A stretch of DNA of 10,282 nucleotides from an uncultured Lachnospiraceae bacterium (GTDB lineage: Bacteria; Bacillota_A; Clostridia; Lachnospirales; Lachnospiraceae), in assembly GCA_910577835.1 (NCBI GenBank), contig CAJTOU010000053.1, forward strand, positions 9,666 through 19,947, read 5' to 3'. Below the pieces are notes generated by a model, which was given only the letters and a program-made list of their open reading frames with translations, was not told the DNA's origin and ran no database searches. Each line of letters opens with the position of its first letter. Positions within the stretch are counted from its first letter, which is position 1. The translations under genes and the position numbers were made by a program. Shown piece by piece: positions 1 through 7,182 of the stretch.

Positions 1-1176
1 CCGGTTTCCATGAGTGTAAGGGCGGATGATGAAAAATATGTGATACCGCTGGTTCTTTATAAAAAAAGAAACATGACGGAATGGCTGATTGGGGACGAGG
101 CGTTATTTGCCTCCGAGAATGAGTCAAACGGCAGAGAAAATCTTGCAGAGCAGCTCTTTTTAATGTATGAAAAAAAAGAGGTAATGTACATCGAAGACAA
201 AGAATACAGCGGAGAAGAGCTGTTGAAAAAATATATTTTATTATTATTTGACAAGATAGCTGCCATTACGGGCTTTTCAGAGGCAGAGACGATTGTCTTT
301 ACGGCAGAAAAGCTGGATGCAGGCTTTGTCAGGACAATCAGGCAGATATATCGGGAGCTTGATATGGACAGCAGGCTTTGTCTGCTAAGCCATACAGAAG
401 CCTTTGCTGCTTATGTTCTGTGCAATAAAAAAGAGTTGTGGGCAAATGATGTGTCACTTTTCTTTATGGATAAAAATAAATTTTTCTGTCAGACCATGAC
501 TGTGCGCAGGGAAAAAAATAAAAGCACAGTTTTTGTAGAGGAAGAGGACTTATCCGGACTGGCAAAATATACTCGCCTGACCTCCGAAAAGCTGATACAG
601 GAGGCAGACGAGGCTTTTTTGCAGTATTTAAAAGAGGATTATAAAACACATATTGTCAGCAGCGTTTTTTTTACAGGCATCGGTTTTTATGAAAACTGGT
701 GCAAAAAATGTCTTGCTGAAATATGCAGGAAAAGAAAGGCATTTAAGGGGCTCAATCTGTATTCCGACGGCGCGGCGGCCAGTGTGCTTTTGGAGAAAAG
801 GACAGATTTGGTGCTTTACTGTCATGGTAGAACTCTGGTAAATATAGGGGTAGTGAGAATTGAGAATGGAGAGGAAAAAGACTATCTGCTGTCAGAAGCA
901 GGCATAAACTGGACAGAAGCAGAAAAAAGAGCCGAATTTCTGGTAGATTCTACGGACTGTATAAAGCTGGCGATTACTTCGCCCTTTTATCCGGGACGGC
1001 AGATTTTGGAAATCAGTCTGGAGGAGTTTCCAAACAGAAGAGATAAAACAATGTTTCTTGAAATCAGCTTGATTTATGAAAATGAAAATAATTTTGAAAT
1101 TGCTGTGGAAGACAAAGGCTTTGGAGACTTTTATCCATCTTCCGGAAAAATCATAAAGAAACGAATTTCACTTTAA
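1..1176 (+). CDS. Divergent Hsp70-like protein, 5' end cut by window edge
   Basis: The frame is open from base 1, and the first ATG (base 10) has no visible ribosome site, so the true start is probably upstream. Counting from that ATG, the order of landmarks follows Hsp70/DnaK: a strand-turn like TPSVVAF..GE.LVG.PA at 8-31; TIVFTAEKLDAGFVRTIRQI at 94-113, matching the VITVPAYF..AQR region; SHTEAFAAYVL at 127-137, in the place of NEPTAAALAYG; SSVFFTGIGFYENW at 217-230 followed by YSDGAAASVLL at 251-261, in the place of VLVGGxSRxP and PDEAVAIGAA. The C-terminus (about 330-388), with ISLIYENENNFEIAVEDKG, resembles the DnaK substrate-binding beta domain. The second phosphate loop (normally DLGGG) reads FFMDKN at 151-156, so ATP hydrolysis may be lost. 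The N-terminal GIDLGTT motif would lie outside the window. It may belong to the family labelled DUF5716, but that name is from memory. It heads a three-gene unit with a TPR and a membrane protein. Confidence 0.6.
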   Translation, partial: PVSMSVRADDEKYVIPLVLYKKRNMTEWLIGDEALFASENESNGRENLAEQLFLMYEKKEVMYIEDKEYSGEELLKKYILLLFDKIAAITGFSEAETIVFTAEKLDAGFVRTIRQIYRELDMDSRLCLLSHTEAFAAYVLCNKKELWANDVSLFFMDKNKFFCQTMTVRREKNKSTVFVEEEDLSGLAKYTRLTSEKLIQEADEAFLQYLKEDYKTHIVSSVFFTGIGFYENWCKKCLAEICRKRKAFKGLNLYSDGAAASVLLEKRTDLVLYCHGRTLVNIGVVRIENGEEKDYLLSEAGINWTEAEKRAEFLVDSTDCIKLAITSPFYPGRQILEISLEEFPNRRDKTMFLEISLIYENENNFEIAVEDKGFGDFYPSSGKIIKKRISL

Positions 1177-1188
1177 AATGGAGGAATT

Positions 1189-2058
1189 ATGGGCGGATTG
1201 ATTTTATGCAGAAAAAAAGCAGAAGTCCCTCTTTATATTGAATTGTCAAATATCAATATTTATTCGATGGAGGAACTGTGTTATTACCTGTATCATAATA
1301 TTTATGCAATTAATAAGAGTTTTTTCAATGAAGCATTGTTTGAATTTTTAAAACATATGGAGGAAACAGCTCTGGTACAGAGGTTGAATACAGATATTTT
1401 ATCTGGAAAAAAATATATCAGTCTTGTATGGACCATTCTTTCATGTGTAGATTACTATTCTTCTGCCGAAAAGCAGGCGATTCATCAGGAGCTTATGGAA
1501 ATTATGAGAAGAACGCCGGCGGAAAATCGAAAGGCAAGGGCTGATATTTTAAGAGAGAAAAAAAAGTATGGACAGGCATTGGAGGAATACTATGCCGTTA
1601 TTGAAGACGAAACACTGAAGGCTTCCGAAAAAAATATTGCAGATGCATGGAATAATATTGGTGTTATCAGAGCGCAGGCTTTTTTTTATTCCGAGGCTGT
1701 CCGCTGTTTTGATAAAGCGATAGGCTTTCAGGAACAGAAAGAATATATGGACAATCTTATCTGCGCGCTGGTAATGGGGGAAAAATGTCAGGAAAATGAA
1801 ACGGATGAAAAATTTGATGTATTAAAAAAAGAAATGGTATCAAAATATGGTATAGAAGATTCTATGATTCGAAAATATATGCGGGTTATTGAACAGGAGG
1901 AAAGAGAAATCTCTTTCCGTCAGGAAACAGAAGCATTTGAAAATAGGATGTCTGGTAAAAATAAAGATACTGGGCAGTATAAAAAAGATGTAAATCAAAT
2001 AATATCTGAGTGGAAAATACAGTACAGGGAGCAGGAAAAGGAAAGGCAGTCAAAATAG
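1189..2058 (+). CDS. TPR-repeat protein, 289 aa, partner of Hsp70-like gene
   Basis: The start is supported by TGGAGG at 1179-1184, four bases before the ATG. The gene begins 12 bases after the preceding stop, so the two are almost certainly cotranscribed. There is no signal peptide or membrane segment, so the protein should be cytosolic. Residues 1-105 are mostly helical with no recognised domain. Residues about 115-185 hold two tetratricopeptide-like units: one around REKKKYGQALEEYYAVIE and a clearer one around ADAWNNIGVIRAQAFFYSEA followed by VRCFDKAI. The C-terminal 80 residues are highly charged and likely coiled coil (EQEEREISFRQETEAFENR). TPR proteins often act as cochaperones or scaffolds for Hsp70 proteins, which suits the upstream neighbour, but that pairing is inference. 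The specific family is not recognised. Confidence 0.8.
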   Translation: MGGLILCRKKAEVPLYIELSNINIYSMEELCYYLYHNIYAINKSFFNEALFEFLKHMEETALVQRLNTDILSGKKYISLVWTILSCVDYYSSAEKQAIHQELMEIMRRTPAENRKARADILREKKKYGQALEEYYAVIEDETLKASEKNIADAWNNIGVIRAQAFFYSEAVRCFDKAIGFQEQKEYMDNLICALVMGEKCQENETDEKFDVLKKEMVSKYGIEDSMIRKYMRVIEQEEREISFRQETEAFENRMSGKNKDTGQYKKDVNQIISEWKIQYREQEKERQSK

Positions 2059-2060
2059 TG

Positions 2061-3314
2061 ATGAAATTATTTTCTAGGAAAAAAAATAGAGAAATGGTGG
2101 ATGTTCAGGAAAGGCTTTGGACAGATAAAAGCAACTATGATAAATACGAAAATCTTGATTCTGAGGAAGAGCCAAAAGAGAGCAGTGAAGAAGAGCCAGA
2201 AGAAGCCGAATATGACAGAGACGAAGAAGTTTTCTTAAGGGATAAAAAGGAAAAGCTTTTATTTGCGGAAGACTGCTGTGAGGAGATTTTAGAAGCATCC
2301 AGGCGAACTGCGGAAACCAAAAAGGAATATAAGGCAGTTAATGGATATCTGGAGGATATCAGAATTATTACGGAGCTGGAGGGAGAGAAAAAGGAGGCGC
2401 TTTTTTATCATACCAACAGGATTTTGAATTTGAAAAATGATAAGGAATCCTATCGAACCTATGGCACAAAAATACCAGAATCAAAGTATAATTATATACA
2501 GGCAAATGAACAGAAAATGCCGGATATCTTAAAGGAGCTTCATGATGATGAGGCTTATCTTCAAACCTTAAAAACTGATTTGCATCATATTGAGGGGGAG
2601 AAGGCGGGGCTGACATATGAAAGAAAAGATTATGACAGACAGATTTTGATGATAAAAAACTGTGTTGGTATTATGCTGGGAACAGCGGCTCTGCTGCTTG
2701 GCGGTATGTTTTATTTTCATCTTAATTCAGACTATGATTTTACTATTGGAATTTTTGCATCAGTTGCGATTCTGGCGCTGGCTTTGTGCATACTTGTTGT
2801 GATGTACCAAAACTGTGTAAAGGAAATTAAACTGACAGAAAGGAAAATCAATAAGGCGATTGGACTTTTAAATAAATACAGGCTTTTGTATGTTAACATG
2901 AAAAATACGGTGGACTACACCTGTAAAAAAATCGGCATACGGGATTCATATGAGCTTGGCAATTACTGGAGGCTGTATGTGACAGCAAAAAAGGAGCAGC
3001 AGGCATATACAAAAATGTCAGATGAATTATATCAGGAGCAAAAGGAGTTTAATGATTTGATTCATTCGCTGAATCTGTATGATGAATCAGTGTGGAATTT
3101 TCAGATGTCCGCGATTATAGACGAAGGGGAGATGAAAGAAATTCAGGACAATTTGAATAAAAGAAAGAAGGGGCTTCGCAGAACGATGGATTATAATAAA
3201 AAGAGAAGCGAAAAATGTAAACAGAAGGTAAAGAATCTGATTAAGGATGAGCCTGAGCTGGCACCGGATATATTAAGGATAGTTGAAGAGAAGGAAAAAG
3301 CTATTTATGAGTAA
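2061..3314 (+). CDS. Coiled-coil protein with two membrane segments, 417 aa
   Basis: The frame could begin at 2010, but that would overlap the preceding gene by 49 bases. The ATG at 2061, two bases after the preceding stop, is preferred and suggests translational coupling; the nearest purine-rich site, at 2041-2046, is rather distant. Residues about 33-55 form a strongly acidic linker (runs of SEEEP and EEPEE). Residues 60-195 are charged and helical, probably coiled coil. Two hydrophobic segments follow at about 200-220 (CVGIMLGTAALLLGGMFYF) and 227-249 (FTIGIFASVAILALALCILV), forming a hairpin with a very short outer loop. A second long helical, lysine-rich region runs to the C-terminus. 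Both ends should face the cytoplasm. The layout fits a membrane anchor for the Hsp70-like and TPR proteins upstream. No known family is recognised, and a role is not assigned. Confidence 0.8.
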   Translation: MKLFSRKKNREMVDVQERLWTDKSNYDKYENLDSEEEPKESSEEEPEEAEYDRDEEVFLRDKKEKLLFAEDCCEEILEASRRTAETKKEYKAVNGYLEDIRIITELEGEKKEALFYHTNRILNLKNDKESYRTYGTKIPESKYNYIQANEQKMPDILKELHDDEAYLQTLKTDLHHIEGEKAGLTYERKDYDRQILMIKNCVGIMLGTAALLLGGMFYFHLNSDYDFTIGIFASVAILALALCILVVMYQNCVKEIKLTERKINKAIGLLNKYRLLYVNMKNTVDYTCKKIGIRDSYELGNYWRLYVTAKKEQQAYTKMSDELYQEQKEFNDLIHSLNLYDESVWNFQMSAIIDEGEMKEIQDNLNKRKKGLRRTMDYNKKRSEKCKQKVKNLIKDEPELAPDILRIVEEKEKAIYE

Positions 3315-3357
3315 AGTGCAAGAGAGGTTTCGTAAATTTACAGTGAGTAAGCACTTT
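3313..3357 (+). terminator. Possible weak terminator after three-gene unit
   Basis: The arms AAAGTGC (3313-3319) and GCACTTT (3351-3357) are perfect complements and overlap the stop codon of the membrane-protein gene. The loop is long (31 bases) and holds a 10-base palindrome, GTAAATTTAC (3332-3341). The downstream sequence is T-rich but has no clean T run, so termination is uncertain. The leuC promoter begins directly after it. Confidence 0.25.
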
Positions 3358-3361
3358 GTTC

Positions 3362-3390
3362 TTTACATTAAAATCTAAATGTGATAAAAT
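3362..3390 (+). promoter_or_regulatory. Sigma-A-type promoter for leuC operon
   Basis: TTTACA (3362-3367) and TAAAAT (3385-3390) are separated by exactly 17 bases. A TG at 3382-3383, one base before the -10 box, makes it an extended -10. Transcription should begin near 3397, which leaves a leader of only about 43 bases. That is too short for a T-box or a leucine attenuator, so leucine control, if any, would need a repressor acting at the promoter. A second TATACT at 3402-3407 lacks a matching -35 box. Confidence 0.6.
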
Positions 3391-3439
3391 CAAGGACAGT
3401 GTATACTAAGAACAGAAAGAAAAGGAGGCTGGATTTATT

Positions 3440-4705
3440 ATGGGCATGACAATGACTCAGAAGATATTGGCTGCACACTGTGGAACGGATATTGTTGAGG
3501 CGGGGCAGTTGATTGAGGCGGATTTGGATTTGGTGCTGGGAAATGATGTAACAGCGCCAGTTGCCATAAAGGAAATGAAGAAAATGAATGTAAATGGGGT
3601 ATTTGACAAGGATAAAATAGCAATTGTTCTTGACCATTTTACACCGAATAAAGATATAAAGTCGGCAGAACTTTGCAAATGTGCAAAGGAATTTTCCATA
3701 GAAAATGATATTACAAACTTTTTTGAGACAGGAGAGGTGGGGATTGAACATGCACTTCTGCCAGAAAAAGGTCTGGTGGCTGCCGGAGATGTGGTGATAG
3801 GCGCAGATTCGCATACCTGTACATATGGAGCGCTTGGTGCGTTTTCTACCGGTGTGGGTTCTACGGATATGGCAGCAGGTATGGCGACAGGAAAGGCATG
3901 GTTTAAGGTTCCTTCTGCGCTTCGGTTTGTTTTAACCGGAAAACCGGCAAAATGGGTGAGCGGTAAGGATATTATTCTTCATATTATTGGCATGATTGGA
4001 GTAGACGGTGCTCTGTATAAGTCCATGGAATTTACAGGCGATGGGATTTCCTATCTTACAATGGATGACAGATTTGCAATGACAAATATGGCTATTGAAG
4101 CCGGTGCCAAAAATGGAATTTTTCCAGTGGATAAATTGGCAGAAGAATATATGAAGGAGCATAATGCAGGAGAATATAAGATTTATGAGGCAGATTATGA
4201 TGCTGAATATGATGAAACCTATGAAATTCATTTAGATGAGTTAAAGCCTACGGTTGCATTTCCACATCTGCCTGAAAATACAAAAACAATTGACCAAGTT
4301 GGAGATATCAAAATTGACCAGGTAGTGATAGGCTCCTGTACAAATGGCCGTATGGAGGATTTGAGAATCGCTGCGAAAATTATGGAGGGAAGACATGTAG
4401 CAAAGCATGTAAGAACGATTGTAATTCCGGCGACACAAAAAATTTATCTTCAGGCAATTGAAGAAGGACTGGTTTCTATCTTTATCAAAGCGGGAGCAGC
4501 AGTCAGCACTCCTACCTGCGGACCTTGTCTGGGAGGACATATGGGAATTCTCGCAAAGGGTGAAAAGGCAGTTGCTACAACAAACAGAAACTTTGTGGGC
4601 CGTATGGGCGACCCGGAATCAGAAATCTATCTTGCAAGTCCAGCAGTAGCAGCGGCATCGGCAGTTACCGGAAAAATTTCATGCCCATGCGAATTGGAAG
4701 ATTAA
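3440..4705 (+). CDS. leuC: 3-isopropylmalate dehydratase large subunit
   Basis: This is the large subunit of isopropylmalate isomerase, which converts 2-isopropylmalate to 3-isopropylmalate in leucine synthesis. It works in the cytoplasm as a complex with the small subunit encoded next. The 421-residue length matches the short clostridial/archaeal type. Aconitase-family marks are clear: LDHFTPNKD in the N-terminal part, GADSHTCTYGALG at 121-133, and the three cluster ligands Cys300 (GSCTNGRMEDL), Cys360 and Cys363 (TPTCGPCLGGHMG), which bind a [4Fe-4S] cluster. The start is supported by AGGAGG at 3423-3428, eleven bases upstream; the later in-frame ATG at 3446 is worse placed. Homoaconitase is a close relative, but the following leuD makes the leucine pathway most likely. 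leuA and leuB are not in the window. Confidence 0.95.
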   Translation: MGMTMTQKILAAHCGTDIVEAGQLIEADLDLVLGNDVTAPVAIKEMKKMNVNGVFDKDKIAIVLDHFTPNKDIKSAELCKCAKEFSIENDITNFFETGEVGIEHALLPEKGLVAAGDVVIGADSHTCTYGALGAFSTGVGSTDMAAGMATGKAWFKVPSALRFVLTGKPAKWVSGKDIILHIIGMIGVDGALYKSMEFTGDGISYLTMDDRFAMTNMAIEAGAKNGIFPVDKLAEEYMKEHNAGEYKIYEADYDAEYDETYEIHLDELKPTVAFPHLPENTKTIDQVGDIKIDQVVIGSCTNGRMEDLRIAAKIMEGRHVAKHVRTIVIPATQKIYLQAIEEGLVSIFIKAGAAVSTPTCGPCLGGHMGILAKGEKAVATTNRNFVGRMGDPESEIYLASPAVAAASAVTGKISCPCELED

Positions 4706-4729
4706 AAGGAATAGTCAGGAGGAATGATG

Positions 4730-5215
4730 ATGAAAGCAATTGGAAACGTTTTTAAGTTTGGCGATAATGTAGATACAGATGTAATTATTCCAGCAAGATA
4801 CTTGAATGCTCCAGACCCGTCAGAACTGGCGGCACACTGTATGGAGGATATTGATGCGCATTTTGTAAATAAGGTAAAACAGGGAGATATTATTACTGCC
4901 GGTAAAAATTTCGGCTGCGGTTCTTCAAGAGAGCATGCGCCGATTGCCATTAAGGCTGCAGGGGTAAGCTGTGTAATAGCAGAGACTTTTGCAAGAATTT
5001 TTTACCGCAATGCGATTAATATCGGACTTCCGATTATTGAATCGAAGGAGGCTGCACAGAATATCGAGGCTGGTGATGAAGTGGAAATTGATTTTGACAG
5101 CGGGATGATTTATGACAAAACCAAGGGAACAGAGTACCGAGGCCAGGCATTTCCTGAATTTATGCAGAAAATTATCAAGGCAGAGGGACTTATCAACTAT
5201 ATTAACAATAAGTAA
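4730..5215 (+). CDS. leuD: 3-isopropylmalate dehydratase small subunit
   Basis: This is the swivel-domain subunit that completes the active site of isopropylmalate isomerase with LeuC. At 161 residues it has the usual length of the short clostridial type. Visible marks are GDNVDTDVIIPARYLN at 11-26, where the YLN stretch lies in the loop that selects the substrate, and the GCGSSREHA motif at 62-70, which contributes substrate-binding residues. Three in-frame ATG codons occur in a row (4724, 4727, 4730) after AGGAGG at 4717-4722. The third is chosen because its seven-base spacing is best and it gives the family-typical N-terminus MKAIGNVFKFGD; starting at 4724 would add two Met. The gap of 24 bases after leuC implies one transcript. 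Confidence 0.95.
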   Translation: MKAIGNVFKFGDNVDTDVIIPARYLNAPDPSELAAHCMEDIDAHFVNKVKQGDIITAGKNFGCGSSREHAPIAIKAAGVSCVIAETFARIFYRNAINIGLPIIESKEAAQNIEAGDEVEIDFDSGMIYDKTKGTEYRGQAFPEFMQKIIKAEGLINYINNK

Positions 5216-5237
5216 AAAGAATTTGGGAGTTTAAGGG

Positions 5238-6092
5238 ATGAGCAATAGTCTGATGAAAAAATACAGGCCGCAGATGATACTGCTTTTCATTATCGTAATT
5301 GAAGCATTGATTATGATTGGTCTGGTACAGTATAGGAGCTATATTGTAAAGAAACAGGAAGAAGAAGCTGCAAATTCGCAGACACAGCATTCTTCTGCAG
5401 CTATGCAGGAGAATCATACTACGGATTCTGCTGGACGGCCTGCACCGGAGGAGATTACTACACTTGACAATATTCCTGTCAGGGATAAAAACGCTGGAGA
5501 GAATACTTATACAAAAGACGGTGCAAGAATTGTCTGTCTCGACCCTGCGCTTGGAGGCTATGAAAAAGGAAATACTTCAGAAACTCCTGCCGCTATGACA
5601 GAAAGCGAATATAATCTTGAGTTTGCAGAGCTTATAAAAAAAGAACTGAACAGTCAAAATGTAGTTGTGTATATGACAAGAGAAGAAAATAAATATGTAG
5701 AAGATACAGAACGCTCGGACCTTGCCAATAATGTTTATGCAGACCTTATGATAACGCTTACCAGAGACAGCTATAATGGTATTGACGAAAGAAGCGGCAT
5801 AACTGCATGGGTGCATCGCAAACGGCCGAATACTTCAGATGCCGCCGCAAAGCTGATTCTTCATGAGCTTGAGGCTGCCGGAGCGGAGATTAATGTAGTG
5901 GATGCTGGAACAGCCAAATCCACAGAAGAGGATTATTATACAAATTCACAGTGTATAGGACCAAGTCTTGTACTGGGAATGGGTTCTGTATTAAATCGTT
6001 CAGATATCAGAGATTATGAGGAAAATAAAGAGGCCTATGCCAAGGCAGTGGCAAAGGCGATTGTACAATGGATGGATAATCAGGGGTTATAA
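5238..6092 (+). CDS. Membrane-anchored Amidase_3-like protein, probable pseudoenzyme
   Basis: GGGAG at 5225-5229 supports the start. Residues 12-31 form one membrane segment, probably an uncleaved anchor, followed by a Gln/Ser/Thr-rich linker (about 40-95). Residues 96-284 align throughout with N-acetylmuramoyl-L-alanine amidases of the Amidase_3 family: IVCLDPALGG (98-107), ESEYNLEFA (122-130), VVVYMTREE..ERSDLANNVYADLMITLT (142-175), and PSLVLGMGSVLN (242-253). In active members these read DPGHGG, ExxxNLxxA, DLFISIHAN and PAVLVEVGFISN. Here the first zinc His is Leu105, the second zinc His is Thr175 and the catalytic Glu is Gly247; only Glu122 remains. It should lie outside the membrane but cannot use the normal mechanism. 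A role in binding or regulating peptidoglycan enzymes is possible but unproven. It lies 22 bases after leuD and shares its transcript. Confidence 0.85.
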   Translation: MSNSLMKKYRPQMILLFIIVIEALIMIGLVQYRSYIVKKQEEEAANSQTQHSSAAMQENHTTDSAGRPAPEEITTLDNIPVRDKNAGENTYTKDGARIVCLDPALGGYEKGNTSETPAAMTESEYNLEFAELIKKELNSQNVVVYMTREENKYVEDTERSDLANNVYADLMITLTRDSYNGIDERSGITAWVHRKRPNTSDAAAKLILHELEAAGAEINVVDAGTAKSTEEDYYTNSQCIGPSLVLGMGSVLNRSDIRDYEENKEAYAKAVAKAIVQWMDNQGL

Positions 6093-6105
6093 CCCCTGAT
6101 TTTTT
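6078..6105. terminator. Palindromic terminator between convergent genes
   Basis: A perfect 24-bp palindrome (6078-6101) has half-site AATCAGGGGTTA joined directly to its complement, and it is followed on the + strand by an unbroken T run to 6105. It should end the leuC-leuD-amidase transcript. The stop codon of the + gene (TAA, 6090-6092) and of the - gene (TGA, 6082-6080) both lie inside it. On the - strand no T run follows, so termination there is less certain. Confidence 0.85.
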
Positions 6106-6868
6106 CCGGTATTTTTATTTTTTCATACTGCTCCATATAATTTTTCGCAGTCATGCCGTCGATGTAGTTTTTCGTATATCGTATGGTAATTCCTTTTTCA
6201 GACAGTATATCAACTGCTTTGTTATATGCAATCGCCGCTTCTGTTTCACTGCGAAAAAGGCCAATAAAAAAATCACCATTAATATGAATTTTTACACTGT
6301 ATCGAATTCTGCCGTTCTGGTCATTTTTTGTAACGCCATAATAACGATTGATTATATCAATATTTTTGTATCTGAAATCAGTGTCGTCACCATTTACAAA
6401 TCGGTAGTCCTTGCCGGGAACAGCAAAGTTTTTAATACCATATCTGTTCAGAATGTTAAGCTGCATTCCATAATCAGCAACAAAAAGATGACCACCACGT
6501 TTCATAATGGTATGAGTGGAATAGAAGAACAAATCGTCAACATCAAATTTCAGTACAAGTTCTTGAGTGAGATAATATTTAAAGTATTTCGGTTTCAGGT
6601 AGATAGGAGTTTTAAAATAAAGGTGATTGTCGCGGAAGTTAATAATCGTTACCCATTTTGAAAAACAAAGTGTGTGAAAATCCGGTTTATAATCTGAAAG
6701 AGTGAGGCTGTTGTCACGGGAAAGAGCGACAGCTTCATTATATGCAATGTGGGCAAGCGCCTGAGAGGGAAAGCTGCCAAGACTGATATGCTTGTTTTGA
6801 AATGTGAAGGATGCGCGGTAGTAGATACTGCCGTCTTTTTTTGATGCTTGAAATACACCTTTTTCCAT
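6080..6868 (-). CDS. Two AP2-like domains around a degenerate HNH core
   Basis: The frame extends to a TTG at 6931, but the ATG at 6868 is chosen because GAGAGG lies nine bases before it and the TTG falls in the likely -35 box. The 262-residue product has an AP2-like domain at about 4-49 (GVFQASKKDGSIYYRASF, then ISLGSF and EAAHIAYNEA-type helix at 36-48) and a second at about 177-223 (YGVTKNDQNGRIRYSVKI, then FIGLFRSETEAAIAYNKAVD). Between them, GKDYRFVNGDDTDFRYKNIDII (from about 152) matches the VDHINGDxxDNRxxNLR stretch of HNH homing endonucleases. The DH pair is replaced by RF, so the catalytic His is missing. AP2 domains bind DNA; nuclease activity is unlikely. It could be a domesticated endonuclease acting as a DNA-binding regulator, or a decaying element. 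It stands alone on this strand. Confidence 0.75.
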   Translation of the reverse strand: MEKGVFQASKKDGSIYYRASFTFQNKHISLGSFPSQALAHIAYNEAVALSRDNSLTLSDYKPDFHTLCFSKWVTIINFRDNHLYFKTPIYLKPKYFKYYLTQELVLKFDVDDLFFYSTHTIMKRGGHLFVADYGMQLNILNRYGIKNFAVPGKDYRFVNGDDTDFRYKNIDIINRYYGVTKNDQNGRIRYSVKIHINGDFFIGLFRSETEAAIAYNKAVDILSEKGITIRYTKNYIDGMTAKNYMEQYEKIKIPEKIRGYNP

Positions 6869-6902
6869 GGGAATTGTCCTCTCTGTAATGAAATATAAAC
6901 TT

Positions 6903-6931
6903 AGAATAACATAAGATGAAAGGGAGTTCAA
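6903..6931 (-). promoter_or_regulatory. Sigma-A-type promoter for AP2-like gene
   Basis: Read on the minus strand, TTGAAC (6931-6926) and TATTCT (6908-6903) are separated by 17 bases, with a TG one base before the -10 box. Transcription would begin near 6896 and give a short leader before the ATG at 6868. Confidence 0.55.
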
Positions 6932-7182
6932 GAGGAAATATTTTATAGGAAATTACTTTATGAATTCTGATTCATAAGTTTTTGGTCTGGGCACTTGTAG
7001 TGTCATCTGGATAGTATTATTCAGAAGAGGTTGGATAATTTTCAAAAACAAAATTATATTTTATGCATATAATTTATTATATCCTTTGGGAATCCCAATA
7101 GAATACACTCTTTTGGAGCAATTACAAGAGGTATGATAAATGTATCATCACTCAATACCAAATATAAATGAGGTGGATTTAA
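6932..7182 (+). promoter_or_regulatory. Regulatory gap before first collagen-like gene
   Basis: No gene is seen in this AT-rich gap. AACA (7047-7050) and CATATAATT (7066-7074) resemble the sigma-K pair AC and CATAnnnTA, with 16 bases between AC and CATA; the last base differs from consensus. The same place holds TATAAT (7068-7073), a perfect sigma-A -10 box, but no matching -35 box is visible. Just downstream, TTGGGA-A-TCCCAA (7086-7098) is a near-perfect dyad placed like an operator. Nearer the gene, ATGATA (7133-7138) and TATCAT (7143-7148) can form a small hairpin in the leader. AGGTGG at 7171-7176 is the ribosome site for the TTG start at 7183. Confidence 0.4.

Noticed and set aside
2010..2060. 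Upstream start for the two-span membrane protein
   Set aside because: It would overlap the TPR gene by 49 bases and adds a non-hydrophobic tail; ATG at 2061 follows the stop directly.
3391..3439. T-box or leucine attenuator before leuC
   Set aside because: The leader is only about 43 bases, with no stem-loop set, no leader peptide and no T-box sequence.
6284..6661. Plus-strand frame of 125 codons
   Set aside because: It lies antisense within the AP2-like gene, has no clear ribosome site and resembles nothing known.
6869..6931. TTG start adding 21 residues to the AP2-like protein
   Set aside because: No ribosome site, and the TTG falls in the predicted -35 box; ATG at 6868 has a good site.
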